Origin: an uncultured Spartobacteria bacterium
GTDB lineage: Bacteria; Verrucomicrobiota; Verrucomicrobiia; Chthoniobacterales; UBA6821
Length of the DNA stretch: 36,380 nt
Reading direction: 5' to 3'
Assembly: GCA_903868795.1 (NCBI GenBank)
Contig: CAIPWR010000056.1
Span: forward strand, 1 to 36,380
This document shows positions 23,381 to 31,765 of this stretch, piece by piece; within the stretch, counting starts at the first letter, position 1; each line of letters begins with the position of its first letter. Made by a program: the position numbers and the translations under genes. The notes beneath the pieces are model-generated. The model did not search any database and was not told the DNA's origin. It saw only the letters and a program-made list of their open reading frames with translations.

Positions 23381-23396
23381 ACACAACATATAGTGT
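23381..23396 (+). promoter_or_regulatory. NrdR box upstream of nrdA
   Basis: ACACAACATATAGTGT matches the known NrdR consensus ACACWATATATWGTGT at 15 of 16 positions. It ends 4 bp before the nrdA ATG at 23401 and after the likely promoter, where a bound repressor would block transcription. NrdR senses ATP/dATP and represses ribonucleotide reductase genes. A second box, usual at about three helical turns, is not clear here. Confidence 0.8.
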
Positions 23397-23400
23397 TTTT

Positions 23401-26286
23401 ATGGACCTTTTCCCAAAAACCCCTAAGCCTCTCCCTAAATCCATGGAACCACTCTCCGGCCAACTCTCCCTGAGCGGAGTCGACCCCCTTCAAGGTCGTG
23501 AATTCACCGTTCGCAAGCGCGATGGTCGTAGCGAGCCCTTCAATGAGGAGCGAATTCGCCTTGCCGTCGAAAGCGCCTTCAAGGCAGATCGGGATATTCC
23601 CAGCGACTATTCGCTCTCCCCAGAGGATCAGGCCGCGGCTCTTTCCGTGACATCCGCTGTCGTCCAGCGCCTCCTCAGTCGTGCCGCCCGTGGCGAAGAA
23701 CTCGAGATCGAGCGTGTCCAGGATGCCGTGGAGGAGGCTCTCATGGTGCAGGGCCACGTCCAGGTGGCTCGCCGGTACATCATTTATCGTGAGGATCGCC
23801 GCAAGGCCCGTGCCCTGCGCGGAGACCGCGATCTTTCCGGTCATGTTCAGGCAGAGCTTCATGTCACCCTCCGTGACGGAAGCAAGGAGATCCTGGAGCC
23901 CCAGCGTATCCGCCGCACCCTGATCCGTGCCTGCCGCGGGTTTGAGGACCGCTGCGAGGCCCGTGAGATGGCCGATGAGACAATGAGGAGTCTTTACGAC
24001 GGTGTCCGCATCGATGAGATCGAGAAGGCGATGATCTTCGCCGCCAAGTCCCGCATCGAGCAGGATCCTGCCTACGGCTACGTCACCGCGCGCCTCCTTC
24101 TCAATGTGATCTACGGCGAGACGCTTCCCGGATTCGAACACTACCACGATGTCACCGTTGCCCACGCGACACGGTTCAAGGCCTACCTCGAGGAGGGGAT
24201 CGCTGCTGGCCGTCTCGCCCCCGCGCTTCTGGAGTTTGATTTGGAGAAGATCGCCGCCGCCCTCAGGCCCGAGCGTGACCTCCTGTTCAATTACATGGGA
24301 CTGCAGACCATCTATGATCGCTACCTGATCCACATCGGTGGTCGCCGTATCGAGTCGCCCCAGTTCTTCTGGATGCGCGTCTGCCTTGGCCTCGCGCTCA
24401 ATGAGGGGAGCCAGAAGAACGAGCGGGCCATCGAGTTCTACGAACTCCTCTCGAGCTTCCTCTTCACCTCCTCCACGCCGACCCTCTTCAATAGCGGCAC
24501 CCTGCATCCGCAGCTCAGCTCCTGCTACTTGACGACGGTCATGGACGACCTCGACCATATTTTCAAGTGCATCAGCGACGATGCCAAGCTCTCCAAGTGG
24601 GCAGGCGGCCTCGGTAACGACTGGACCAACGTCCGCGCCACCGGCTCACTCATTAAGGGCACCAATGGCGAGAGCCAAGGGGTCATTCCTTTCCTCAAGG
24701 TGGCCAACGACACCGCCGTCGCCGTCAACCAGGGCGGCAAGCGCAAGGGGGCGATGTGCGCCTACCTTGAGACCTGGCACCTCGATATCGAGGACTTCCT
24801 CGAGCTTCGCAAGAACGTGGGCGATGAACGCCGCCGCACCCACGACATGAATACAGCCAACTGGATTCCCGACCTCTTCATGAAGCGGGTCAAGGAGAAC
24901 GGCCAGTGGACCCTCTTCAGTCCAAGCGATGTCTCCGACCTGCACGACCTCTACGGCCGCGCCTTCGAGGAGCGCTACTGCGAGTACGAGGCGATGGCGG
25001 ATCGCGGCGAGATCGCCCTCTTCAAGCGGGTCGAGGCAGCCGTCATCTGGCGCAAGATCCTCTCCATGGTGTTCGAGACAGGCCATCCTTGGATCACCTT
25101 CAAGGATCCCTCCAACCTCCGTTCACCACAGGATCACCAGGGTGTCGTCCATAGCTCCAACCTCTGCACCGAGATTCTCCTGAATACTTCCGCCGAGGAG
25201 ACCGCCGTCTGCAACCTTGGCTCCATCGGGCTTCCCCTTCATGTCACTGAGAACGGTCTTGATCTGGCCCTTCTGGAGAAGACCATCCGGACCGCCATGC
25301 GGATGCTCGATAACGTCATCGACATCAACTACTACCCGACCCCCGAGGCCAAGAACGCGAACCTCCGTCACCGCCCCGTCGGACTCGGGCTCATGGGATT
25401 CCAAGACGCCCTTTACAAGCTCAAGATCAGCTACGCGAGCAACGAGGCCGTCACCTTTGCCGACACCAGCATGGAGGCGATCTCCTACTTCGCCATCCTG
25501 GCCTCCACGGAGCTTGCCGCCGAGCGCGGTGCCTACGAGAGCTACAAGGGATCGAAGTGGGATCGCGGTCTTCTGCCGATCGACACCATCGACCTCCTCG
25601 AGCAGGAGCGTGGGATGCCCGTGAGCATGGATCGTACTTCCACTCTAGATTGGAATGTCATCCGCGCCGCCGTCCGGAAGCATGGCATGCGCAACAGCAA
25701 CACCATGGCAATCGCCCCGACCGCCACGATCTCCAACATCACCGGTGTCTCCCAGTCGATCGAGCCAACCTTCAAGAACCTCTTTGCCAAGGGCAATCTG
25801 AGCGGTGACTTCACCGTCATCAACAGCTACCTCGTCGAGGATCTCAAGGCGCTCGGTATCTGGGATCGCAAGATGCTCGAGGAGCTCAAGTACAAGGATG
25901 GCTCCATCCTCGGTATCGACCGCATTCCCGAGAATATCCGCGAGATCTACCGCACTGCTTTCGAGGTCGAGCCGGGCTGGTACATCGAGTGTGCGAGTCG
26001 CCGCCAGAAGTGGATCGACATGGGTCAGTCCCTGAATCTCTACATCGCCGCCCCGAGTGGAAAGAGACTCAACGACATGTATCTCCACGCCTGGGAGTCT
26101 GGTCTTAAGACCACCTACTACCTGCGTGCCACGGCCGCCTCCACGGTCGAGCAGAGTACCAGTCAGGCCCGTCCGAACTGGGTCAACCAGCCGAAGGCAA
26201 AGCAAAAGGAATTCACCCCCGAGCAGGCAGCTGCCTGTAGCATCGAGGCGATGCGCAACGGCGGCGAGTGCGAAGCCTGCCAATAA
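23401..26286 (+). CDS. nrdA: Ribonucleoside-diphosphate reductase alpha subunit (class I, two ATP-cones)
   Basis: 961 residues from ATG 23401, just after the NrdR box; a frame open to 23224 would run through the promoter. Two ATP-cone domains lead: the first (about 36-135) with [20 protein letters not shown], the second (about 152-235) with [19 protein letters not shown]. The barrel holds the active-site Cys in LSSCYL (375), NLCTEI (Asn587, Cys589, Glu591), AVCNLGSI (Cys604), the paired Tyr in TTYYLRA, and a C-terminal Cys-Glu-Ala-Cys pair for thioredoxin reduction. It reduces ribonucleotides to deoxyribonucleotides with NrdB. Two cones and a long N-terminus recall the chlamydial enzyme; dATP/ATP switching of activity is expected. 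Confidence 0.96.
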   Translation: MDLFPKTPKPLPKSMEPLSGQLSLSGVDPLQGREFTVRKRDGRSEPFNEERIRLAVESAFKADRDIPSDYSLSPEDQAAALSVTSAVVQRLLSRAARGEELEIERVQDAVEEALMVQGHVQVARRYIIYREDRRKARALRGDRDLSGHVQAELHVTLRDGSKEILEPQRIRRTLIRACRGFEDRCEAREMADETMRSLYDGVRIDEIEKAMIFAAKSRIEQDPAYGYVTARLLLNVIYGETLPGFEHYHDVTVAHATRFKAYLEEGIAAGRLAPALLEFDLEKIAAALRPERDLLFNYMGLQTIYDRYLIHIGGRRIESPQFFWMRVCLGLALNEGSQKNERAIEFYELLSSFLFTSSTPTLFNSGTLHPQLSSCYLTTVMDDLDHIFKCISDDAKLSKWAGGLGNDWTNVRATGSLIKGTNGESQGVIPFLKVANDTAVAVNQGGKRKGAMCAYLETWHLDIEDFLELRKNVGDERRRTHDMNTANWIPDLFMKRVKENGQWTLFSPSDVSDLHDLYGRAFEERYCEYEAMADRGEIALFKRVEAAVIWRKILSMVFETGHPWITFKDPSNLRSPQDHQGVVHSSNLCTEILLNTSAEETAVCNLGSIGLPLHVTENGLDLALLEKTIRTAMRMLDNVIDINYYPTPEAKNANLRHRPVGLGLMGFQDALYKLKISYASNEAVTFADTSMEAISYFAILASTELAAERGAYESYKGSKWDRGLLPIDTIDLLEQERGMPVSMDRTSTLDWNVIRAAVRKHGMRNSNTMAIAPTATISNITGVSQSIEPTFKNLFAKGNLSGDFTVINSYLVEDLKALGIWDRKMLEELKYKDGSILGIDRIPENIREIYRTAFEVEPGWYIECASRRQKWIDMGQSLNLYIAAPSGKRLNDMYLHAWESGLKTTYYLRATAASTVEQSTSQARPNWVNQPKAKQKEFTPEQAAACSIEAMRNGGECEACQ

Positions 26287-26393
26287 GCATCACTTCCAAG
26301 ATTCCCCACCCCAACCCGTCGTATCAACCCAACACCACCACCAACGCTGGAATAAACGACAGTCCTCCTGTAACCTTAACCTACTAAAACACC

Positions 26394-27455
26394 ATGTCCT
26401 GCTGCTCCTCCTCCGATAGACCCGCCACCTTCCACGACCTCACCAAGCGGATCGATCCCGATCAGAAACGCCTGGTGAACTGCAAGCAGGTCGATGTGAA
26501 TCAACTCATGCCCCTGAAGTACACCTGGGCCTGGGATTATTACACCAAGGGATGCGCCAACCACTGGATGCCGAATGAGATCCCGATGCAGCGCGACATC
26601 GAGCTCTGGAAGTCCAATAAGCTCACTGCCGAGGAGCGTCAGGTCATCATGCGGAATCTTGGTTTCTTCAGCACGGCGGAGAGCCTTGTGGGGAACAACA
26701 TCGTGCTCGCGATCTTCAAGCACGTCACCAACCCCGAGGCCCGTCAGTACATGCTGCGTCAGGCTTTCGAAGAGGCGATCCACACCCACACCTTCCAGTA
26801 CATCGTCGAGAGCCTCTCGCTTGATCAGCGCGAGATCTTCAACATGTACCATGAGGTCAACTCCATCCACGACAAGGATGCCTTCGAGATGACCCTCACT
26901 GCCTCCATTATGGAGGAGGGCTTCTCCACCGACACCACCGAGGGTCTTCAGAAGTTCATCAAGAATCTTGTCGGCTTCTACGTCATCATGGAGGGAATCT
27001 TCTTCTATAGCGGTTTCGTGATGCTCCTCTCCTTCAAGCGCCAGAACAAGATGGTCGGCATCGGCCAGCAGTTCGAGTACATCATGCGCGACGAGTCGAT
27101 CCACCTGAACTTCGGTATCGATCTCATCAACGGCATCCGCGAGGAGAATCCCGAGGCTTGGACTCCGGAGCTCGAGGCCGAGGTCCGCGCCATGATCCTC
27201 AAAGCCGTGGAGCTTGAGATCGCCTACGCTCAGGACTGCATGCCCCGCGGTATCCTCGGACTGAATGCCGGACTTTTCCGCGAGTATGTCCAGTACATCG
27301 CCGATCGTCGCTTCGACCGCCTTCACATGCCCCAGGAATTCGGTAGTCAGAATCCCTTCCCATGGATGAGCGAGGTGGCCGACCTCTCCAAGGAAGCCAA
27401 CTTCTTCGAGACCAAGGTGACGGCGTATCAGAACGCCGGCGCTCTCGAGTGGTAA
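26394..27455 (+). CDS. nrdB: Ribonucleoside-diphosphate reductase beta subunit, class Ic type (Phe at the radical site)
   Basis: 353 residues. The metal site is Glu96 (STAESL), Glu127 and His130 (FEEAIH), Glu200 (VIMEGIF), Glu234 and His237 (RDESIH). At the position of the radical Tyr (four residues after His130) there is Phe134 (IHTHTF). Glu as first ligand and Phe for Tyr are the marks of class Ic, known from Chlamydia trachomatis, which uses a Mn/Fe cofactor instead of a tyrosyl radical. Spacings between ligands equal those of the chlamydial protein as I recall them (89-120-123-127-193-227-230). The C-terminal Tyr for radical transfer is present (VTAYQNAG). The 107-bp leader from nrdA is CA-rich without a Shine-Dalgarno sequence. 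Confidence 0.95.
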   Translation: MSCCSSSDRPATFHDLTKRIDPDQKRLVNCKQVDVNQLMPLKYTWAWDYYTKGCANHWMPNEIPMQRDIELWKSNKLTAEERQVIMRNLGFFSTAESLVGNNIVLAIFKHVTNPEARQYMLRQAFEEAIHTHTFQYIVESLSLDQREIFNMYHEVNSIHDKDAFEMTLTASIMEEGFSTDTTEGLQKFIKNLVGFYVIMEGIFFYSGFVMLLSFKRQNKMVGIGQQFEYIMRDESIHLNFGIDLINGIREENPEAWTPELEAEVRAMILKAVELEIAYAQDCMPRGILGLNAGLFREYVQYIADRRFDRLHMPQEFGSQNPFPWMSEVADLSKEANFFETKVTAYQNAGALEW

Positions 27456-27458
27456 TTT

Positions 27459-27545
27459 GACTTGGGCTTTTGTCCCTGGGCGTTGTTCTCATCCCTAGCG
27501 CTATATCAACGATAGCGCTTTGGTCTTCGGGCTTGGCCCAAGAAC
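27459..27545 (+). repeat. Structured 3' element, copy B (after nrdB)
   Basis: Begins about 3 bp after the nrdB stop. Parts match copy A in order: GGGC-TTTT-GTCC (27464-27475), CTGGGC (27476-27481), GTTCTCATC, hairpin AGCGCTA/TAGCGCT (27497-27519) with a 9-nt loop, CTTTGGTCTTCGGGC, closing GCCCAAG (27536-27542). Compared with copy A, GGAC/GTCC became GGGC/GCCC, keeping the pairs. CTTGGGC at 27461-27467 can also pair perfectly with the closing arm. Confidence 0.7.
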
Positions 27546-27578
27546 AAAATCCACGGCTTCAAAGCTGATTTTTCAATA

Positions 27579-27622
27579 GGATTTCCTCCCCGAGACCCCG
27601 TGGTTTTGCCATGGGGAAATCC
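27579..27622. other. Nested palindrome between nrdB and the toxin-antitoxin genes
   Basis: Outer arms GGATTTCC (27579-27586) and GGAAATCC (27615-27622) pair perfectly; inside them CCCCGTGG (27596-27603) and CCATGGGG (27609-27616) form an 8-bp stem with a TTTTG loop. The two stems share bases at 27615-27616, so they are alternatives or a slightly trimmed nest. Confidence 0.5.
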
Positions 27623-27632
27623 ACCCAGAGGC

Positions 27633-27658
27633 AGCCCGCAATCGTAAGATTGTGGGCT
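27633..27658 (+). terminator. Hairpin downstream of nrdB
   Basis: AGCCCGCAATC (27633-27643) and GATTGTGGGCT (27648-27658) form an 11-bp stem (one G-T pair) with a GTAA loop, followed by GTTCCTTTG. Strong stem with a poor T-tract; probably the 3' boundary of the nrdAB transcript. Confidence 0.5.
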
Positions 27659-27735
27659 GTTCCTTTGAGGTTCTCAGATACAAGGGCGCCACCGCTTACT
27701 GGGAAGGAAATGGAATGGGCAATCCTTGCGGAAAT

Positions 27736-27755
27736 ACTGATATTCAGTAATACTG
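27736..27755 (+). promoter_or_regulatory. Palindromic operator of the toxin-antitoxin pair
   Basis: ACTGA-TAT-TCAGT (27736-27748) is a perfect palindrome, followed by a further TACTG half-site (27751-27755), ending 5 bp before the antitoxin ATG. AbrB-type antitoxins usually bind such repeats to control their own operon. Confidence 0.5.
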
Positions 27756-27760
27756 CAAAT

Positions 27761-28006
27761 ATGACAAAGACCATTTCAGTCAGTGAACGGGGTACGCTTA
27801 CCTTGCCTAAAGAAGCTAGAAAGAGCCTTGGTATCCCCCAGGGAGGGCAATTGATTGTCGAGATGGACGAAGAGGGAGCTGTCACCCTACGGGCGGGGGC
27901 GCTCATGCCACTGGAAATCTATTCCAAGGCAAGGCTTGCGGAGTTTCAGCAGATGAATGAGGTGCCACTTGCCGGGAGGAAACTCCGCTGGAGTAAGAAA
28001 CGGTGA
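27761..28006 (+). CDS. AbrB/SpoVT-type antitoxin (VapB-like)
   Basis: 81 residues from ATG 27761. The N-terminal swapped-hairpin DNA-binding domain is plain: TISVSERGTLTLPKEARKSLG and then IPQGGQLIVEMDEEGAVTLR (about residues 3-45). The C-terminal half (PLEIYSKARLAEFQQMNE) is the likely toxin-binding arm, ending in a basic GRKLRWSKKR. It overlaps the PIN toxin gene by four bases (GTGA), as in typical toxin-antitoxin pairs, and a palindrome lies in its promoter. The upstream frame to 27611 is non-coding by context. Confidence 0.85.
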   Translation: MTKTISVSERGTLTLPKEARKSLGIPQGGQLIVEMDEEGAVTLRAGALMPLEIYSKARLAEFQQMNEVPLAGRKLRWSKKR

Positions 28007-28419
28007 GAGTCTTCCTTGATGCGAATATTCTCTTCTCCGCCTCTCTACCCAAGAGTCATCTCGCTCTCTTTCTGGAGGGATTGGCAGAGCAAGCCGATCT
28101 GTTGAGTAATCTCTATGCGTGCGAAGAAGCCGCAAGAAATCTGACAGCCAAGTTTCCGAAGAGCCTACCTGCTTTTCAAAAGCTCTGCCGAGTGATCGAA
28201 CTCGTTCCCATGGGGATCTTCGATCCCGGGGTGGAGATTGCGGTGAAGGATCAGCCCATTCTCTGCGGAGCCATTGCTGCTGAGGCAGATTATCTTCTGA
28301 CAGGAGATAAAAAGGACTTCGGCCATCTCTTCGGAAGGTGCGTAAGTGGAGTTACCGTGGTCAGCGTGGAGCTTCTGCTGAGAGAACTGGTTGATCAGGG
28401 AATGCTGAAGGAACCTTAG
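28003..28419 (+). CDS. PIN-domain toxin (VapC-like ribonuclease)
   Basis: 138 residues with a GTG start inside the antitoxin stop. The PIN fold is shown by VFLDANILFSAS (Asp6), the ACEEAARN segment (Glu41/Glu42), and AEADYLLTGDKKDFGHL (Asp96, Asp102, Asp105). These acidic residues bind Mg/Mn for RNA cleavage. The YLLTGDKKDF form is that of the COG1569/PIN_3-like branch rather than classical VapC. With the AbrB-type antitoxin it should form a type II module; the RNA target is unknown. Confidence 0.85.
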   Translation: MRVFLDANILFSASLPKSHLALFLEGLAEQADLLSNLYACEEAARNLTAKFPKSLPAFQKLCRVIELVPMGIFDPGVEIAVKDQPILCGAIAAEADYLLTGDKKDFGHLFGRCVSGVTVVSVELLLRELVDQGMLKEP

Positions 28420-28480
28420 AGAATCAATTCCAACTAGGAATCAGCCACTTCCTTTCATCCCGTTGATCTCTTTCATCCCT

Positions 28481-30535
28481 GTGAAATTCATTCCATTTTT
28501 TCTTATCTTTGGAGGGGTTCTTTGCATCGCCCAAGAGCCCAAGGAAATAACCATCTCGATCGACACCAACCACTCGATCGGGAGCTTTGATCCCCGTCAC
28601 GCCTTCGGTGCTGGAATCGATGGGCATGAGCAGGGAGATTGCCAGAGGATGCTTTCGCCGGAGAATGTGAAGCGGATGCTGGGTGCCGGATTGGGCCCGG
28701 TTTCTTACCGCCTGCGGACCGAGCTGGGTGTCGAGGCTTGGCATTGGAATCCCAGGGGAGTCTGGAGTGATTCGGTTCATCATCAAGGTTACTGGACCTC
28801 GGATTCCAAGCCCGATCCGAATCATCCCATCCTGCTTTCCTACGGCTACAGACTGCCACGGCGTGGCGACACGCTGGATGAGGCGAATGATGACGGCTAC
28901 TCGCGGCTCGACGATGGCGATCCGAAGACCTTCTGGAAGAGCAATCCTTACCTCTGCAAGCCTTTCACCGGTGAACCGGATTCACGCCATCCCCAGTGGG
29001 TGGTACTTGATTTCGGAAAGCCTGTGCCGATCAATGCGGTCGATATCCTCTGGGGGGAACCCTATGCGAAGCGGTTTCAAGTCGAGTATGCAACCAAGGG
29101 GCGAACCTATTACGGTGGCCATCCTTGGAATGTCTGGCATCGATTTGACGGTGGCTCGGTGAGCAAGGGTAGGGGAGGGGAGCAGTTCCTGAAGTTCGGC
29201 CGCTCGGTTCGTGCCCGCTATCTTCGGATCTGGATGACGGAGAGTTCGGGGACTGCGCTCCCCGGAGCAACCGATCCCCGCGATGCCATGGGGTATGCGA
29301 TCCGTGAGATCAGGGCGGGGGAGGCAGGTAAGCTTGATTTCGATGATCATGTCCTCCACCGACCAGACAAGACGCAGACCCTCTGCTATGTCTCCTCCAC
29401 CGATCCATGGCATCGAGCCTGCGATCGGGATCCCAAGACTGAACAACCCGGGATCGACCTGTTGGCCCGATGCGGCATCACCCGGGGGCTACCCCTCATG
29501 ATGGCGCTCCCGGTACTTTATGATACTCCGGAGAACGCGGTGGAACTAGCTGCCTATCTGAAGCGCTCGGGCATTCCAGTCAGTCGTTACGAACTGGGTG
29601 AGGAGCCCGATGGTCAGCGGATTGATCCTAAGGATTTCGGGGCACTCTATGCCCAGGTCAGCCGGGGGGTGAGAAAAGTCGTGCCCGATGCCATGATGGG
29701 TGGTCCCAGCTTTGTGACGCTCGATGTGGAGCCGGGTGATGACCAGACCTACCGCTTTGACAAGCGCTGGTGGATCCGGGATTTCCTGAGTGAGCTCAAG
29801 CATAGGAACCAGTTGCGCGACTTTCGCTTCCTCTCCTTCGAGTGGTATCCCTTCGATGAAGTAGATGGGATAGAGTCTCAACAGCATCCCAAGGCTTCTG
29901 GGATGCTCGGGCGTACCATGCGCTCCTTGCGTCACTTTCACCTCCCCATCGTGATTGGGGAATACAACTACTCGGTCTTCCCTTGCCGTCAGGAGGTCGA
30001 TCTGGCCGGTGCATTCCTCAATGCCGAGACTGCTGCCCAGTTTCTTTGCGGGGGAGGGGATGCCGCTTTCTACTATGGCTACGAACCAAATAAGCTCGAT
30101 GGCAGTAGTGGCTCCTGGGGAAATCAGCTCATGCTCTTGGAGCGTAAGGGCGGAACGGTGCCCGTGGCCACCTACCAAGCGCTGTGTTTGATGAATCATC
30201 AGTGGCTAAATTCCAGCGGTGGAGTGCACGTCATCCTTCCGGTGCAGATACATAAGAACGGAGGCGGCTTACTCAGCGCCTTCGCAGTGAAAAGTCCCGA
30301 TGGAGAAATCTCCCTACTGGTGATCAACAAGGATGCAAAGCATCCGGCAACGATTTCCATCAAAGGAAATGCCCGTGGGTTTCATACGCTCACCAGCTAT
30401 TCCTCCGCACAGTATTCTTGGCATGCCGATGGGGCAAACGGACATCCTTCCCATAATCTGCCTCCCTCAACCAGGGCTCTCCCGTCCGATCAACCGATCA
30501 CTATTCCACCTGGGTCTCTGTCCGTCTTGAGGTGA
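28481..30535 (+). CDS. Secreted glycoside hydrolase-like protein with inserted discoidin domain
   Basis: 684 residues from GTG 28481, which puts a signal peptide (KFIPFFLIFGGVLCIAQ) at the N-terminus; a TTG at 28463 would add six residues. An F5/8C-like discoidin domain interrupts the front part (about 135-270): YSRLDDGDPKTFWKSN, WVVLDFGKPVPINAVDI and the closing ARYLRIWMTES. The rest looks like a clan GH-A barrel: YELGEEPDGQ carries the probable acid/base (Glu375) and HLPIVIGEYNYS the probable nucleophile (Glu494). A C-terminal beta domain ends the protein (LLVINKDAKHPATISIKG). GH39/GH51/GH79-type proteins have this plan, but I cannot name the family. Likely degrades plant or algal polysaccharide outside the cytoplasm. 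Confidence 0.7.
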   Translation: MKFIPFFLIFGGVLCIAQEPKEITISIDTNHSIGSFDPRHAFGAGIDGHEQGDCQRMLSPENVKRMLGAGLGPVSYRLRTELGVEAWHWNPRGVWSDSVHHQGYWTSDSKPDPNHPILLSYGYRLPRRGDTLDEANDDGYSRLDDGDPKTFWKSNPYLCKPFTGEPDSRHPQWVVLDFGKPVPINAVDILWGEPYAKRFQVEYATKGRTYYGGHPWNVWHRFDGGSVSKGRGGEQFLKFGRSVRARYLRIWMTESSGTALPGATDPRDAMGYAIREIRAGEAGKLDFDDHVLHRPDKTQTLCYVSSTDPWHRACDRDPKTEQPGIDLLARCGITRGLPLMMALPVLYDTPENAVELAAYLKRSGIPVSRYELGEEPDGQRIDPKDFGALYAQVSRGVRKVVPDAMMGGPSFVTLDVEPGDDQTYRFDKRWWIRDFLSELKHRNQLRDFRFLSFEWYPFDEVDGIESQQHPKASGMLGRTMRSLRHFHLPIVIGEYNYSVFPCRQEVDLAGAFLNAETAAQFLCGGGDAAFYYGYEPNKLDGSSGSWGNQLMLLERKGGTVPVATYQALCLMNHQWLNSSGGVHVILPVQIHKNGGGLLSAFAVKSPDGEISLLVINKDAKHPATISIKGNARGFHTLTSYSSAQYSWHADGANGHPSHNLPPSTRALPSDQPITIPPGSLSVLR

Positions 30536-30562
30536 ATGGAGCCGATGCTCCCAATGTTGTTT

Positions 30563-30602
30563 GGCTGATTACCTAACAGTCTAAAAGACTTCAGCCTAAT
30601 GG
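30563..30602. repeat. TTAGGCT-type short repeat, copy 2, in a stem-loop
   Basis: GGCTGA (30563-30568) pairs with TCAGCC (30591-30596), and inside it AGTCT/AGACT (30578-30590) forms a second stem. The part CCTAACAGTCT...CTTCAGCCTAA resembles 18805-18843. It fills the gap between two convergent genes and probably acts as a shared 3' end. Confidence 0.5.
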
Positions 30603-30614
30603 ACTCGCATTGAT

Positions 30615-31160
30615 TCAGCGCAGAAATGTCCAACTGATCACTCCTGCCGCGCCCATCATCAGGACAGGGTTAATCTTGGTGAAGAGCATCAGGGCGAGGG
30701 CCACCAACCCCATGAGTGCCGTCGGCACCGAGTGAATCGAGGTCTTCGCGATGATCCAGGTCGCAGCGAGGATCAGGCCGGTGGAGACCGGCATCATGGC
30801 GCGCTCCACGGTATGCCGCCATGGGGACTCCTTCCACTCGTCCCAGAACTTGCTGACGACAAAGACCAGAATCGAGCTCGGCAGGAACATCGCGATTGTT
30901 GCGATCAGTGCACCTAGGAGGGCGACGGCCGTGCCGTAGGGGAGGCAGGCCTTCAGGCCGACCAACGAGACCACCATCATCGAGGGGCCGGGAGCGGCCA
31001 TGCTGATCGAGAAGAGATCGACGAACTGCTGGTTGCTCATCCAGTGATACTCCCCGACCGAGGCCTGATGCATCGAGGGGAGCACCACCTTCCCTCCACC
31101 GAAGGCTGAGATCGAGAGTGCCGAAAAGAGGCCGGCCAGTTGGAGGAGGGTCTTGATCAT
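30615..31160 (-). CDS. chrA: Chromate transporter, short form (second half-subunit)
   Basis: 181 residues, five or six membrane helices. The CHR domain signature is SAFGGGKVVLPSMHQ (about 18-32), followed by QQFVDLFSISMAAPGPSMMV with the conserved Pro-Gly-Pro. It is half the size of the two-domain ChrA proteins and is encoded together with a second CHR gene, overlapping it by four bases. Such pairs (Chr1N/Chr1C-like) work together, with the halves in opposite membrane orientation. Named for chromate efflux; the natural role may be another oxyanion. Confidence 0.88.
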   Translation of the reverse strand: MIKTLLQLAGLFSALSISAFGGGKVVLPSMHQASVGEYHWMSNQQFVDLFSISMAAPGPSMMVVSLVGLKACLPYGTAVALLGALIATIAMFLPSSILVFVVSKFWDEWKESPWRHTVERAMMPVSTGLILAATWIIAKTSIHSVPTALMGLVALALMLFTKINPVLMMGAAGVISWTFLR

Positions 31161-31765
31161 GGTTTAGTGCTTTCTACCGCCCCCTCTTGCACGGGACGGG
31201 GACGATGCCACCAGATGGCCAGCGGTGCCATGATCAGGATCACATAAGGGACATGGAGATGAGCGAAGCGGACGAGCGCAAAAGTGAGCAGAATCAGGAC
31301 GATGTCGAAGACCCCTCGGATGGCCTTCTGACCCGCCTCAAAAACCATACTGGCCATCAGTCCGCAGGCGGTGGCCGTGATTCCGGCGAGTACGGCCCGT
31401 GTGTCGGTGGTTTTACCCGCATGGAAGTAGAGAAATCCAAGGATGCAAACCAGAATAAAGGGGGGTATCAGGATCGATGTGAGGGCCACCACTGCACCGA
31501 GGGGGCCGCGTAAATGATTGCCGATATAGATTGAGAGGCCGGCCACATTCGCTCCCGGCAGGATCTGGACAAGGGCGAGTCCCGGCAGGAACTCCTCGTC
31601 GGTCAGCCACTGCTTCTGGCCCACGACCAGCCTGCGGATGTAGGCGGTCAGCCCCCCCCCGAAGCTTGTGATTCCGATGAATCCGAAGAGACCGGCAATC
31701 TCGATCAGAGAAACCCGCTTTCGGGGTCTTCCCTGATCGTTAGGATTTGGGGCTTCCCCCGGCAT
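31157..31765 (-). CDS. chrA: Chromate transporter, short form (first half-subunit)
   Basis: 202 residues. A basic, polar N-terminus is followed by IAGLFGFIGITSFGGGLTAYI (CHR signature, about 22-42) and EEFLPGLALVQILPGANVAGLSIYIG (Pro-Gly-Ala in place of Pro-Gly-Pro). About five helices follow, then a charged tail. First gene of the Chr pair; its ATG at 31765 lies inside the last 26 bases of the phospholipase D-like gene, so translation of all three is probably linked. Confidence 0.88.
   Translation of the reverse strand: MPGEAPNPNDQGRPRKRVSLIEIAGLFGFIGITSFGGGLTAYIRRLVVGQKQWLTDEEFLPGLALVQILPGANVAGLSIYIGNHLRGPLGAVVALTSILIPPFILVCILGFLYFHAGKTTDTRAVLAGITATACGLMASMVFEAGQKAIRGVFDIVLILLTFALVRFAHLHVPYVILIMAPLAIWWHRPRPVQEGAVESTKP

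Noticed and set aside
23317-24558. 413-residue open frame antisense to nrdA
   Set aside because: Shadow of the biased nrdA gene; the plus-strand ATP-cone domains are unambiguous.
28003-28419. Defence island around the toxin-antitoxin genes
   Set aside because: No restriction, CRISPR, Abi or other defence gene lies nearby; it is a lone toxin-antitoxin pair. No CRISPR array was seen anywhere in the window.
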